Assembly: GCA_937770485.1 (NCBI GenBank)
Contig: CALJHX010000025.1
Location: 62,001 to 126,000, forward strand
Length of the DNA: 64,000 nucleotides
Direction: 5' to 3'
DNA from: an uncultured Verrucomicrobiae bacterium
GTDB lineage: Bacteria > Verrucomicrobiota > Verrucomicrobiia > Limisphaerales > UBA1096
The notes under the pieces are model-generated. The model was not told the DNA's origin. It made no database searches and saw only the letters and a list, made by a program, of their open reading frames with translations. Of this stretch, positions 37,252 through 48,000 are shown one piece after another. Position 1 is the stretch's first letter, and the number at the start of each line of letters is the position of its first letter. A program made the translations under genes and the position numbers.

Positions 37252-37986
37252 ATGACCAAAGTCATCATCAACGGGGCCAAGGGGCGGATGGGCGAGACGC
37301 TGCTCCTCTGCGGCGAGACAAACCCCGACATCGAGATCGTCGCTGGAGTCGACGTCGGCGATGACTTGGCGGCAGTGATCGAGCAGACGGATGTGGTGAT
37401 CGACTTCAGTTTTCACGAGATCACGAGGCCAACAGGCGAGCTTTGCGCTCAGCACAAAAAAGCGCTGGTGATCGGCACGACCGGCCATTCCGCCGATGAC
37501 AGGGCGGCGGTGCTGAAACTTCAATCGGAGATTCCCGTCGTGTGGGCGTCCAATTTCTCCACCGGGGTGAACACCCTGTTTTGGCTCACCCGCAAGGCAA
37601 CCGAGGTGCTGGGGGCGGACTTCGACCTTGAAGTTGTCGAGATGCATCATCGGCTCAAGCGCGACGCGCCAAGTGGCACCGCTGCCACGCTCGCCGAAAT
37701 TTTGGCCGAGGTGCGCAAGGTGTCGCTCGAAAAGGAACTGCGTTACGGCCGCGAGGGCATCGTCGGCGAGCGAACCGATTCCGAGATTGGTATGCACTCG
37801 CTTCGCGGCGGCGACGTGGTCGGCGATCACACCGTGGTGTACGCAGGAAACGGCGAGCGGCTCGAATTAACGCACAAGGCGGCCAGCCGCAACACCTTCG
37901 CCAACGGCGCTCTGCGTGCCGCCATCTGGGCCTGCTGCCAGGAGCCCGGCCTTTACAACATGGAAAACGTCCTCGGCCTCGAATGA
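37252..37986 (+). CDS. dapB: 4-hydroxy-tetrahydrodipicolinate reductase
   Basis: Second lysine-branch step; 244 aa. NAD(P)-binding INGAKGRMGETLLLC at the N-terminus, IGTTGHSADDRAAV, WASNFSTGVNTLFWL and the active-site VEMHHRLKRDAPSGTA, then RGGDVVGDHTVVYAG and the C-terminal Rossmann return. Directly behind dapA, forming a two-gene operon. Confidence 0.95.
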   Translation: MTKVIINGAKGRMGETLLLCGETNPDIEIVAGVDVGDDLAAVIEQTDVVIDFSFHEITRPTGELCAQHKKALVIGTTGHSADDRAAVLKLQSEIPVVWASNFSTGVNTLFWLTRKATEVLGADFDLEVVEMHHRLKRDAPSGTAATLAEILAEVRKVSLEKELRYGREGIVGERTDSEIGMHSLRGGDVVGDHTVVYAGNGERLELTHKAASRNTFANGALRAAIWACCQEPGLYNMENVLGLE

Positions 37987-37995
37987 GGTCTTGAA

Positions 37996-39536
37996 ATGAA
38001 AATGACTCACCGAGTTGCTTGTTGCCTGCGTGTTTGTCGCGGGATTTTTTGTGGCTCGAAGCGCAGTCCTTGGCCAAGCGGCCGAACATCCTCTTCGCCA
38101 TCTCGGATGACCAATCGTACCCTCACGCGTCGGCCTACGGTTGCCGTGGTATCCGAACGCCGGCTTTCGATCGTGTGGCTAGGGGAGGCGTGTTGTTCCG
38201 CACCTGCATCGCCGGGTCGCCGGGGTGCAGCCCAAGCCGCGCCTCATTGTTGACCGGCCGCTACCACTGGATGATCGAACACGCCGGCACGCACGCCAGC
38301 AAGTTTGACGCAAAGTATGCGACCTTTCCCGACCTGCTCGAGCAGGCCGGCTACTGGGTCGGTTACACCGGCAAAGGGTGGGGGCCGGGCAATTACAAGG
38401 ATGGCGGCTTCAAGCGGAACCCGGCTGGGCCGGTCTTTTCCTCCAGGAAAAAGAACCCTCGCATCAAGGGCATTTCCTCCACTGACTACGCTGCCAACTT
38501 TGATGATTTTTTAAGGCAGCGTCCCGAAGGCAAGCCGTTCTGTTTTTGGCTGGGCGGCCACGAGCCGCACCGGGTTTTCGAGAAAGGCATCGGCCTTAAT
38601 CAGGGCAGGAAACTTGAGGACGCCGACGTCCCGGCCTTCCTGCCGGACACACCGGAAATCCGCAGCGACATCCTCGACTACTACGCCGAGATCGAGTGGT
38701 TCGACTCGCACTTGGCCAGGGCGCTGAAGCAACTCGAGGAAATCGGCGAACTGGACAACACGCTGGTTATCGTCACGTCGGATAACGGCATGGCCTTCCC
38801 CCGGGCCAAGGCCAACTGTTTGGAGTTTGGGGTACACGTCCCGTTGGCGATCATGTGGCCAGGCCGGGCCAAAGGCGGCCGCGAAGTCACCGACCCGGTG
38901 GCTTTCGTCGATCTCACGGCAACCATTCTCGAGGTGGGCGGCGTGACGCATCCGGCGCTTGACAAAGTGGCGTTGGCGCCGGTCGGGCGGAGCCTAGTTT
39001 CGCTGCTTGAGTCGGGCAAATCCGGCCGGGTGGAGGCGCAGCGAACCCATGTGTTCAGCGGCCGCGAACGTCACTCATCCTCCCGCCACAACAACATGAG
39101 CTACCCGCAGCGTTGCTTGCGATCCGACCGGCATATTTACATTCGTAACTTCAAGCCGGATCGCTGGCCGGCGGGCGATCCGCAAAAGTTTGTTTCCCCT
39201 GGCAAACTTGGCCCGATGCATGGCGGCTACCACGACATCGACGCCTGCCCGTCGCTGACATTTTTAATCGAAAACCGCGCCCAGCCCGGCATCGCGCGGT
39301 ACTTCCACTGGTCGGTTGACAAGCGCTCCGGCGAGGAGTTGTACGACATCACCAGCGATCCGGCCTGCCTGAATAACCTCGCGCTCGACCCGACCCACTA
39401 CAAAACCACGCAAATGTATCGCGACAAAATGGACGTCTACCTAAAAAAAACAGGCGATCCGAGAGCGCTTGGTCAAGGCGACATCTGGGAAACCTACCGC
39501 CGCTACAGCCGAATGCGCTCCTTCCCAAAGCCGTAA
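37996..39536 (+). CDS. Sulfatase, N-terminus disrupted by apparent frameshifts
   Basis: Formylglycine-dependent sulfatase of the alkaline-phosphatase superfamily. The main frame (from about 38019) reads RPNILFAISDDQSYPHASA, then GCSPSRASLLTGR holding the CSPSR formylglycine site, GYWVGYTGKGWGPG, WLGGHEPHRVF, VIVTSDNGMAFPR and TSDPACLNNLA. This frame has no ATG, only TTG. A fine signal peptide (LLVACVFVAGFFVARSAVLG, then QAAE) is in a second frame at 38015-38086, and a possible ATG-AAA-ATG start at 37996 in a third. Two one-base shifts would join them, the second at a TTGGCCAA copy. Likely substrate is a sulfated polysaccharide (inference). Confidence 0.85.
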
Positions 39537-39604
39537 CTTAGCTCATATGGATGGTCAGGATGAACAGGATGCTGTTCACCCATGTTTGAATTTGAAGCCG
39601 GATG

Positions 39605-39618
39605 CGCTTGGCCAAGCG
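39605..39618. repeat. CGCTTGGCCAAGCG palindrome between convergent genes
   Basis: Perfect 14-bp palindrome in the 85-bp gap between the sulfatase and htpG stops. It could fold into a hairpin on both strands, but there is no T-tract. Representative of the intergenic copies. Confidence 0.85.
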
Positions 39619-39621
39619 GGG

Positions 39622-41553
39622 TTACTTGGCTTGGACCATTAGGCCGGTGACCAAGCGGGCGAACCTTGCGGGATCTTTGATGGCGATGCCTTCGGTCAAC
39701 AGCGCTTGGTCGTAGAGCAGTTCGGAGTAATCGGCGAGCTTCGGGTTCTTTTTATCGGCGGCGAACAGGTCGTTCATCGTCTCGATCACCGGGTGGTCGG
39801 GGTTCAACTCGAGGATTCGCTTGGTCTCCGGCACTTGTTGGTTCATGGCGGCGAAGATGCGCTCCATCTGCGGGTTCATGTCGCCGTCGTCGGTGACTAG
39901 GCAACTGGCGCTGTCGGTCAGTCGGTCGGAGAGTCGAACCTCTTTCACTTCGTCCTTGAGGCTGTCCTGCACTTTCTTGATGAGTTTCTTGTACTTGCCC
40001 GAGGCTTCCTTTTTCTGTTCGTCGGCGATTTTATTTTCCTCCTCGGTGCCGAGGTCGATGTCGCCCTGGGCGATGGACTTGAGGCTTTTTTCGTCGTACT
40101 CGCCGAAACTGGACAGGATAAACTCATCCACTGGCTCGGTCATGAAAAGCACCTCGATCTCTTTTTTCTTGAACACCTCGAGGTGCGGTGAGTTTTCGAC
40201 AGCGCTGCGTGAGGTGCCGGTGATGTAGTATATCTCCTTTTGGTCCAGCGCCATTCGCTCGGTGTATTCCTTGAGCGACACGTATCTGCCGGGCTCGGTC
40301 CTGCTGCTTTCGAACAGGAGCAGATCCTTGATTTTGTCCTTGTTCGTGGGGTCAACCTCAATGCCTTCCTTGAGCACCTTGCCGAATTCCCGGTAGAAGT
40401 TGAGGTAATCTTCCTCCGACTTTTTCATCATGGACTTCAGCTCGGAGAGGATTTTTGTGGTAACGCTTTTCTCGATTTTTTTGATAATGACATCTTCCTG
40501 CAGGATTTCGCGGGAGACGTTCAGTGGCAGGTCGTTGGACTCAACGACGCCCTTGGCGAAGCGCAGGTAGCGGGGGAGCAGTGCCTCGCAGTTGTCCATG
40601 ATGAAGATGCGTTTCACGTACAGGTGGATGCCGTGCTTGGTTCCTTCCTGCTGGAACATGTCGAACGGCGCCTTGGCGGGCAGGTAAAGCAGCGCCTTGA
40701 ACTCAATCTTCCCCTCGGCGGAATAGTGGATGGTTTTTAGCGGGTCGGTGTAGTCATGGGATACGTGCTTGTAGAATTCGTTGTACTCCTCCTTTTTGAC
40801 CTCGCTCTTCGGGCGCATCCAGATCGCCTTCATCGAATTGAGTGTTTCCTCGGTGACAGTTGTTTGTTTTTCCGCGCCCTCCTTAGGCTTGCCCTCGTCG
40901 TCCATCGGGGTCTCATCCCGGATGATGTCCATCACGACAGGGTATTCCACGAAGTCGGAATATTTCTTGATGATTTGACGGAGCCTGAATTCGACGATGT
41001 AGTCCCTGCTGCTTTCGTTAAGGTGCAGAGTGATCTCGGTGCCGCGCTTGTCACGGCCGCCCTCGGAAATTTCGTAGGTGCCGTCGCCGCTTGATTCCCA
41101 CGTCCACGACTCGTTACCGGTGGCGGGGCGGGTTTTCAGGATCACGTTATCGGCGACCATGAAGGCCGAGTAAAACCCGACGCCGAATTGGCCGATCAGT
41201 TCCGGGTTGGCCTTGGCCTTGCCTTTCTTGAGTTCCTCCATGAACCGGCGTGTGCCGGAATGGGCGATGGTGCCGATATTCTCCTCGAGTTCATCGCGGG
41301 TCATGCCGATGCCGTTGTCCTCGATCCGCAGCGTCTTGGCCTCGTTATCCACGAAGAGCTTGATCCGAAACTCCGGGTCGTCCTTGATCAGTTCCTTATT
41401 TGAGAGAGCCTCGAAAGATAGCCTGTCGATCGCGTCTGATCCGTTGCTGATCAATTCCCGCAGGAAGATGTCCTTGTTCGAGTAGAGAGAGTGAATGACC
41501 AAATTGAGGAGTTGCTGAACCTCGGTCTTGAATTCCTTTTTTTCTGTTGCCAT
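39622..41553 (-). CDS. htpG: Chaperone protein HtpG (Hsp90)
   Basis: 643-aa ATP-dependent cytosolic chaperone. GHKL ATPase domain: [74 protein letters not shown]. Middle domain: [20 protein letters not shown] with [21 protein letters not shown]-terminal dimerisation domain: [16 protein letters not shown]. The ATG at 41553 gives the usual N-terminus. Two palindrome copies lie in the 138-bp promoter gap. Confidence 0.97.
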   Translation of the reverse strand: MATEKKEFKTEVQQLLNLVIHSLYSNKDIFLRELISNGSDAIDRLSFEALSNKELIKDDPEFRIKLFVDNEAKTLRIEDNGIGMTRDELEENIGTIAHSGTRRFMEELKKGKAKANPELIGQFGVGFYSAFMVADNVILKTRPATGNESWTWESSGDGTYEISEGGRDKRGTEITLHLNESSRDYIVEFRLRQIIKKYSDFVEYPVVMDIIRDETPMDDEGKPKEGAEKQTTVTEETLNSMKAIWMRPKSEVKKEEYNEFYKHVSHDYTDPLKTIHYSAEGKIEFKALLYLPAKAPFDMFQQEGTKHGIHLYVKRIFIMDNCEALLPRYLRFAKGVVESNDLPLNVSREILQEDVIIKKIEKSVTTKILSELKSMMKKSEEDYLNFYREFGKVLKEGIEVDPTNKDKIKDLLLFESSRTEPGRYVSLKEYTERMALDQKEIYYITGTSRSAVENSPHLEVFKKKEIEVLFMTEPVDEFILSSFGEYDEKSLKSIAQGDIDLGTEEENKIADEQKKEASGKYKKLIKKVQDSLKDEVKEVRLSDRLTDSASCLVTDDGDMNPQMERIFAAMNQQVPETKRILELNPDHPVIETMNDLFAADKKNPKLADYSELLYDQALLTEGIAIKDPARFARLVTGLMVQAK

Positions 41554-41691
41554 GTGTTGAGACGCTAATTGCGCCTGCACAATAAACCCATTGCGAAGCC
41601 GGAGTGCAAGCGTTTTCACCGTTTGGCCAAGCGGGGTAGTTTCTTCTTCACTGCCCGCAAGTGACCCGCTACATTGGCCAAGCGCATATTT
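41554..41691. repeat. Promoter gap with two palindrome copies
   Basis: Divergent gap between htpG and the HAD gene with TTGGCCAA at 41623-41630 and 41674-41681, both extended at the right by GCG. Both promoters must lie here. No CIRCE element seen. Confidence 0.8.
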
Positions 41692-42558
41692 ATGACTGAA
41701 ACACCCTCTTTATCTCCACACGACACCTTGGCCAGACGATTCAACGGCCGGGTGGAATTTGCAGATCAATTCGTACCGCACCCAAACATTCAGCATGTCG
41801 TGTTCGACTTCGACGGCACGCTGTCACTGATCCGCGAGGGCTGGCCGGAGGTGATGCTGCTGATGTTCGAGGAGTTTCTTCCTTCCGTAAATGGTGACGA
41901 TTCAGCCAGCGTTCGCGGCATGTTGCTGGACGACATCATGACGCTGACCGGCAGGCAGACGATTTTCCAAATGATGAAGTTTGCCGAGCGCGTTACCGAG
42001 CGCGGCGGCGAGGTGCTTGATCCACTGGAGTATAAACACGAATACCTTCGGCGGCTCGAGGTGCGGATTCAGTCCCGAGTTGAAAGTCTGGCCAGCGGCG
42101 ACGCCAAGCCGGTGGAGTTTCTTTTGCACGGCTCGGTTGCGCTGCTGGACTGTCTTGAGGCGCGCGGTTGGGATCTTTATTTGGCAAGTGGTACTGACGA
42201 GCCGTTTGTCAGGCGTGAGACCGAGTTGCTTGGCTTGGGTCGGTACTTCGGCGAGCGTGTTTACGGAGCACAGGATGATTTCATGAGTTTCTCCAAAAAA
42301 CAGGTAATCGAGCGGATTCTCAGGGAGAATAACGTCGATGGCGACGAGTTGCTGGTGATCGGCGACGGGTACGTGGAAATGGAAGACGGCAAAAATGTCG
42401 GCGGGCTCGCGGTGGCGGTGGCCAGCGATGAAGCCCACAATGGAGCAGGGCAATTTGACGAGTGGAAACGCAACCGGCTGCTCGGTGTAGGGGCCGACAT
42501 CGTTGTTCCGGATTACAGCGACGCCGCTGTTTTAGTGGATGTGATTGTGGGGGAATGA
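41692..42558 (+). CDS. HAD-family hydrolase (phosphatase)
   Basis: 288-aa Rossmannoid phosphatase. Motif I is [12 protein letters not shown] at residues 36-47 with the nucleophilic Asp. The helical cap holds the inserted [11 protein letters not shown] region. Motif II is likely [11 protein letters not shown], and motifs III/IV are [10 protein letters not shown] and [17 protein letters not shown]. It heads a tight three-gene operon with a DHS-like protein and a PfkB kinase (4-bp overlaps). It probably dephosphorylates a sugar phosphate made or used by its neighbours (inference). The start is at ATG 41692, avoiding an upstream in-frame extension through the repeat. Confidence 0.85.
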   Translation: MTETPSLSPHDTLARRFNGRVEFADQFVPHPNIQHVVFDFDGTLSLIREGWPEVMLLMFEEFLPSVNGDDSASVRGMLLDDIMTLTGRQTIFQMMKFAERVTERGGEVLDPLEYKHEYLRRLEVRIQSRVESLASGDAKPVEFLLHGSVALLDCLEARGWDLYLASGTDEPFVRRETELLGLGRYFGERVYGAQDDFMSFSKKQVIERILRENNVDGDELLVIGDGYVEMEDGKNVGGLAVAVASDEAHNGAGQFDEWKRNRLLGVGADIVVPDYSDAAVLVDVIVGE

Positions 42559-43670
42559 TTGGCACTAAGATAGATCTGCAAAAAATCAGGCCGCTCCCCT
42601 TGGCCAAGCGCAACAGTCTGAGCACGGTTGAGGAAGTTCTTGTGCCTCTCGATGCCGAGCCGGCGGCGATCAACGATGCGCTGATGAGCCAAGTGGAGGA
42701 CTGCGCCGGGCGCATCCGCAAAGCTAGGGCCAGCGGCAAGACTGTCATGATGATTTACGGCGCGCACCTCATAAAAAACGGTGCCGCACTGATCCTAGAT
42801 AATTTGATCGGCAACGATTGGGTGTCGCATCTGGCCACCAATGGTGCCGGGACGATTCACGACTGGGAGTACGCCTGGCTAGGCCGCTCGACCGAGTGCG
42901 TTCGCTCGAACGTCGCCACCGGCACGTTCGGTACCTGGGAGGAAACGGGGCGCTACATTCACTTGGCGCTGCTCGCCGGTGGACTCGAGGGGCTGGGTTA
43001 CGGTGAGGCGCTCGGCCGCTTTATCGCTGGGGACGGCGCTGACCTGCCGGCGGCAGACGAGTTAGTTTCGGTGATCGAGGCGGAACCCGCGCACGAGTTA
43101 GCTGCGGCCCGGGCGGAGTTGCTCCATGCTATGCGTAACGGCTCCGCGCCGGAAGGGCGTTGCGACCTCGAGCATCGTTGGAAGCAGGCCTCGGTCGTAG
43201 CTTCTGCCTACCGTCACGGGGTGCCGTTGACGGTCCATCCGGGCATCGGTTACGACATTATTTCAAACCACCCGATGTTCAACGGCGCGGCAATAGGCCG
43301 GGCGGCGCATATCGATTTTCAAAAATTCGCCGGGACACTCGATCAGCTTGACGGCGGTGTGGTGTTGTCGGTCGGTTCGGCCATTATGGGACCGCAAGTG
43401 TTCGAGAAGGCGTTGAGTTGTGTGAACCACATTCGACTGCAGGAAGGGCGGGAGATTGTGAAAGATCACTCGATACACGTCGTCGATTTGCAGGATGGCG
43501 GTAACTGGGACTGGACGCAGGGCGAACCGCCCGTCACCAGCGCTGCCTATTATCTAAGGTTCTGCAAAACGTACGCCCGAATGGGTGGTTCGATGCATTA
43601 CTTGCAGTGCGATAATCTGGCTTTCGTCCAGCATTTATCCCGTGCGCTGCATTACGCAAACCCATCGTGA
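42555..43670 (+). CDS. Uncharacterised protein with a possible deoxyhypusine-synthase-like fold
   Basis: 371 aa. Not confidently recognised. VMMIYGAHLIKNG, HLATNGAGTIHDWEYAWLG, TGTFGTWEETGRYIH, GVPLTVHPGIGYDIISNHP and VVLSVGSAIMGPQVFEKAL recall the NAD-binding DHS-like family of bacterial proteins, in which the Gly-rich blocks bind a nucleotide. The substrate is unknown. Overlap with both neighbours (ATGA and GTGA) implies a joint job with the HAD phosphatase and the PfkB kinase. A role in hypusine-type modification is not suggested by context. Confidence 0.6.
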   Translation: MIGTKIDLQKIRPLPLAKRNSLSTVEEVLVPLDAEPAAINDALMSQVEDCAGRIRKARASGKTVMMIYGAHLIKNGAALILDNLIGNDWVSHLATNGAGTIHDWEYAWLGRSTECVRSNVATGTFGTWEETGRYIHLALLAGGLEGLGYGEALGRFIAGDGADLPAADELVSVIEAEPAHELAAARAELLHAMRNGSAPEGRCDLEHRWKQASVVASAYRHGVPLTVHPGIGYDIISNHPMFNGAAIGRAAHIDFQKFAGTLDQLDGGVVLSVGSAIMGPQVFEKALSCVNHIRLQEGREIVKDHSIHVVDLQDGGNWDWTQGEPPVTSAAYYLRFCKTYARMGGSMHYLQCDNLAFVQHLSRALHYANPS

Positions 43671-44689
43671 AAGAGGAGCGTTTTGGTGAAATCGCTGACC
43701 GGTTTTCTGGTCTTTGCGTGGCGTTGGTCGGCGATTTTTGTCTGGATCGGTATCTCGAGATCGACCCGGCGCTGGCTGAAACTTCCATTGAGACCGGGTT
43801 GGAAGTTTTGAACGTGGCTAACGTCCGTTCGCAGCCCGGTGGTTGCGGAACCATTCTGAACAATCTGTCAGCGCTGGGCGTGGGGACGGTTTTCCCGGTG
43901 GGTTTCGCTGGCGAGGACGGTGAGGGGTACGAGTTGATGCGATCGCTTGGCCAAGTGGGCTGCGTCGACTTGAGCCATTTCTTTCAGACGCCCGAGCGCA
44001 GGACTTTTTCCTACACCAAGCCGCTGGTGATCGAGTCCGGGCAGTCGCCTAGGGAACTGAACCGGCTCGATTTCAAGAACTGGACGCGGACGCCGCCGTC
44101 GGTGCAGGAGAGAACTGTCGAGTCGCTCAACGCCTTGGCCAAGCGGGTGGACGCGATGGTGCTGCTCGAGCAGGTCGACGAGGCTGACACAGGGGTGCTC
44201 GCCGGGGGCGTGCTCGATGCGCTTGGGCAAATCCGCCGCGACAACCCCGATCTTCTCATTCTAGCCGACAGTCGCCGGGGGCTGGGGCATTTTCCGTCCG
44301 TTGGCTTGAAAATGAATAGGGAGGAGTTTGCCGTGATGACCGGGGAGACGGCTGTCTTGCCTATGGGCGATTTATTTGTGGCGATTGAGCGCTTGGCCAC
44401 CGAACGGGGCCAACCGGTGTTTGTGAGCCTCAGCGAGGAGGGCATCGCCGGGGCCAAGCCGGGAAAGGCACCGGAGCATGTGCCGTGTCTGCCTCTCCGG
44501 GGTGAGATCGACATCGTCGGTGCCGGGGATGCCGTGATGGCAAATCTGGCAATGGCCATGGCGGCAGGCGCGGAGGTTGTCGAGGCGATGAGATTTTCAA
44601 TGGCTGCCGCCTCGGTGGCGGTTCACCAATTAGGCACAACGGGAACGGCGAACTTGGAGGAGATTCGTCCCTTGGTTTGCGCTCACTGA
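43667..44689 (+). CDS. PfkB-family carbohydrate kinase
   Basis: 340-aa ribokinase-like kinase, GTG start in a GTGA overlap. N-terminal GDFCLDRYLEID and PGGCGTILNNLSALGVGTVFPVG; C-terminal anion hole/catalytic base IVGAGDAVMANLAMAMAAGA (the usual GAGD with Asp). The RfaE/HldE-like layout suggests a heptose- or sugar-phosphate kinase, but no adenylyltransferase domain is attached. Last gene of the three-gene operon; its end overlaps slyX (minus strand) by 7 bp. Confidence 0.85.
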   Translation: MKEERFGEIADRFSGLCVALVGDFCLDRYLEIDPALAETSIETGLEVLNVANVRSQPGGCGTILNNLSALGVGTVFPVGFAGEDGEGYELMRSLGQVGCVDLSHFFQTPERRTFSYTKPLVIESGQSPRELNRLDFKNWTRTPPSVQERTVESLNALAKRVDAMVLLEQVDEADTGVLAGGVLDALGQIRRDNPDLLILADSRRGLGHFPSVGLKMNREEFAVMTGETAVLPMGDLFVAIERLATERGQPVFVSLSEEGIAGAKPGKAPEHVPCLPLRGEIDIVGAGDAVMANLAMAMAAGAEVVEAMRFSMAAASVAVHQLGTTGTANLEEIRPLVCAH

Positions 44690-44889
44690 TAGTGGGGCGG
44701 CTTTGTAACATTGCCCTTGATGGAGTCCATCTCTTTTGTCTCCAAGCCGGTGGCAACGCGGTTCACCTGGGTCTGGAGATGCTGAATAATCTTATCGTGC
44801 TCGATGATGGTTTGGTTCAGGGACGCTACAAGCTGTTCCAAATGCGTTAGGTCGGATTCGATGTTTACCAGCCGTTTTTCATGCGACAT
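44683..44889 (-). CDS. slyX: SlyX family protein
   Basis: 68-aa cytosolic coiled coil. RLVNIESDLTHLEQLVASLN then QTIIEHDKIIQHLQTQV form a heptad-like helix, and the protein ends in KPPHYQ, the PPHY tail typical of SlyX. Cellular function is not established. Convergent overlap with the kinase gene. Confidence 0.85.
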   Translation of the reverse strand: MSHEKRLVNIESDLTHLEQLVASLNQTIIEHDKIIQHLQTQVNRVATGLETKEMDSIKGNVTKPPHYQ

Positions 44890-45005
44890 GGGTGCAAGAT
44901 ACCGCAGACGGGGCAGGGGATCGATAGCGGAGGTCGAACCGATTTCAATGCGAACCGATTTTCCCTGACTTTTTGCCGTGTGATACGATAATCGCTTTTT
45001 TGAAA

Positions 45006-48000
45006 ATGAATCTGGATGACGAAAAGGAATTGAAGAGATGCCTTGGTTTCGGTGTGAACCTGAACTCGGACGAGGACAGGCTGCGCTTGGCCGAGGTGAT
45101 CAACGCCAAGTTGTGGTTTCGCGGCCAGCCGATCGTTGGCAAGGAGAGTGAGTTTGCCCTTCTCAAGGCAAGCAAGCATCTACTGGCCAATTTGCAGGAG
45201 AAGAACCGGTTACTGGCAGAGTACCACTGCCCTGTGGATGCACGGATCCAGAATTTTCTTAACCGTTACCTTGCCGGTTCCGATGTCCCCAAGCTTCCGA
45301 CCAATGCGCTCCAACTGGAGCATCACGGGTTGGCCCGTACCTTGTCGCTTCCGCCCGACAAGGATTCCTACAAATCGGAGCATGTTGACTCGTACCGGAT
45401 TGAGCAGGGGGTATTGCATAATCCAAGGAGCGATCGGCGAACCACAAAAGGTGTGTTTCATATCGTAGAAGGTGGTTTGCCGATTCCGCACGACAAAAAG
45501 CAGGTTCCCAAGGCGGTGTTTGCCGCGCTGCTTGGCCAAGCTCTCTCCCCGCCGGAAGGCGTGATGGAAATCCCCTTTACGAGTTCGCAGGAGGAGAGGG
45601 CGAGGATGTTTGTGTCGTTGTTGCTGCGCCCCGTGGTCACGCCCGGGGTTCCGGGCGTTTGTGCGGAGCGTTCGCTTGAGATTCGGTTTTTCGCGCCGGG
45701 TAGCTTGGTTTCTAATTTGGATTTTGTGGAATCGATTTTTGGTAACGCCGGCGACCCGTACTTGACTGAGAACGACGCAGCGCTCGATCCGGCGCATTGG
45801 TCTGGGCACACTGGATGCGTGGTGCTTGCGCCCCACTTGGTTTTGTTGAGCAAAAAGGAACTGGGTTTGCCACATGTTTCCGAGGCCTCCGAGCGGCAAA
45901 AACGCGACGGCATGTGCTGGGAGTCCAGTGAAGAGCGCTACAACGACGGCGGCGGGTTCAAGGTGGCTTGCAGGGACGCTTCCGGCGTCATGGTCACGCT
46001 GATCGCCGACAACTATTTTGGCTACTGTAAAAAAGAGGTAAAAACCCAGATCAGTTTCTCCGCCAATCTGCTGGGTAACGCAGAGGAGGAACACGCTGGT
46101 GGCGCGATCGCCTATCCCCGATATGACCTAGGTGAAGAGTATCACTTGAGCGATTTCGTCAAGGAGGTGAAACATACCTTTGCGGAGATGATCCGGGATT
46201 GCGGCGATCTCATGGATTTTCAGCCGGAAGGATATGCCATCGACAAGCGATTCCCCGATATACAATACATCCCGGAGAATTCCATCGTGCGGCTGAGGGA
46301 ACAGAGCATTTCCTGGTCGCGGGAGGGCGTCGCCCAGCGTATCCGGTTGTCGCCGGGTATCACGTATGTGCTGCCGTCTGGCTACAAGGTTTCCATGGTA
46401 CGCCGTTCTGTGGGAGGGCATTGGCGCCTCGTGGGCAATGCTGCCGAGGGAGTCTTTTGCCACAAACCGTGCACAGTGTCGGGTGGTGGTAAGTCGGAAA
46501 TTTCCAAGTCCATCCGCGACGCCATTTTGGGCGGGCCCGTATTTGTCGCAGATTTTCATGAGGACATGGCATCGGCTGAGGAAATCCTCCAGCGGAACTT
46601 CTCAGGCCGATTTAAGTATCCGCCGGATGTTAAACACGGTCGCAGTATCCTGGATGAGCGCCGATCGCTCGGCTCGGTGATCAAGTTGCTGACTCCTAGT
46701 CGCGCATACACGGACGAGTACAACGAGTGGCTGGGCGGAATTCCGATGCACGTCAGAGATCTCGTTTTCACGGTCAAACGGTTTTATCAACCGGAGTGGA
46801 AGGGCGATTGGGGAAGACTCTTTTCGGTGGACGCGGTCAACGGCCAACCGGGAAAGGAACTCAAGTACAAGCAACAAAAACTGGTGGCCCAATATTTGCG
46901 CGTCGGCTTCACTGGGGATGGACTTTGGCGGACGTTCACTCTGCGAAAAGATTTCATCCCCTCGGTCAAGTTGCAACGCGAGGATGACATTTCCGCCAGC
47001 ACCGTGTTGCCGTCGGGGGCTCTGCCGCACCTCAGGAATGATGAACATCGCCCCTCGCTCAAGTTTGCCGCCAACTGCGAGTACCGTTTCTTTCAGCGGC
47101 CCGATGACGCGGTGCTCCGAGGATATGACAAAAATGCCGAGTCGGACTTCTGCCGCCAAAACCTTTTCGCCTCCAATTACCACCCGATCTCAAAGCAGGA
47201 GGCTCGGGATGAGGTCAATGACGCCCTTCAATTCGGGCAGTACACCGCGAACCTTCAGGAAGTCTTTCGCGGCTTTCTCGACGGCTCCAACTCTCGCGAG
47301 TTCATGACATCATCGGCGTTGCCTCGAATCGTGGACGGTAAGCCGACAAAGAACCCTCGATATCTCCAAAACCGGCCTGACGTGGAAGATGCGAGAGGGC
47401 GTTACCTCGCAAACATCGGTACGCGCCTGTATCGTCGCGTGCCGCTTGGGCAAGCGGTACTGAACCCCGTCGATGCCGTCCTGGCCGGACGTCGTAATAA
47501 CCCGCCCGACGCCAAGGCAGGCATCCGAGCCCTCGCCGTTTACGGGCCGATCCACTATCAGGAACTGCCGGAACTGTTCATGGACTTCGTCAGCTCGCTT
47601 ACCGGCAAATCCCCTTCAACCACGGGGGCCGGCTCGGAGGGCGCACTGACCAAGGGGCCGTTCAATGCGCTGTTGCCGGTGGTTGACCTGAACAACGCTC
47701 TGGTCAGTTATATGCTGACTAGTGACGACTGCTTCACCTCCGCCGCAGGTTACATCGGTCCAAAGTACCGCGTGAACCACGACATCAGCCTGTTGATTCC
47801 GGAACTTTGGGCACGCATGTCCTCCGGTGAACGCCGGGCGGACTACCTGATCCGGGAAGGGTACTTGGAAAAGGTGGATGATTTCGATCACGCTGGTCGA
47901 ACCGTTCTGGCTGGTCGGCTTGGCTATCGGATTACGAGCCGGTTCGTGCTGGATTTTTTTGGTCGAATTTTCACCAACCCAGACTCAGTCGTGCCAGAGG

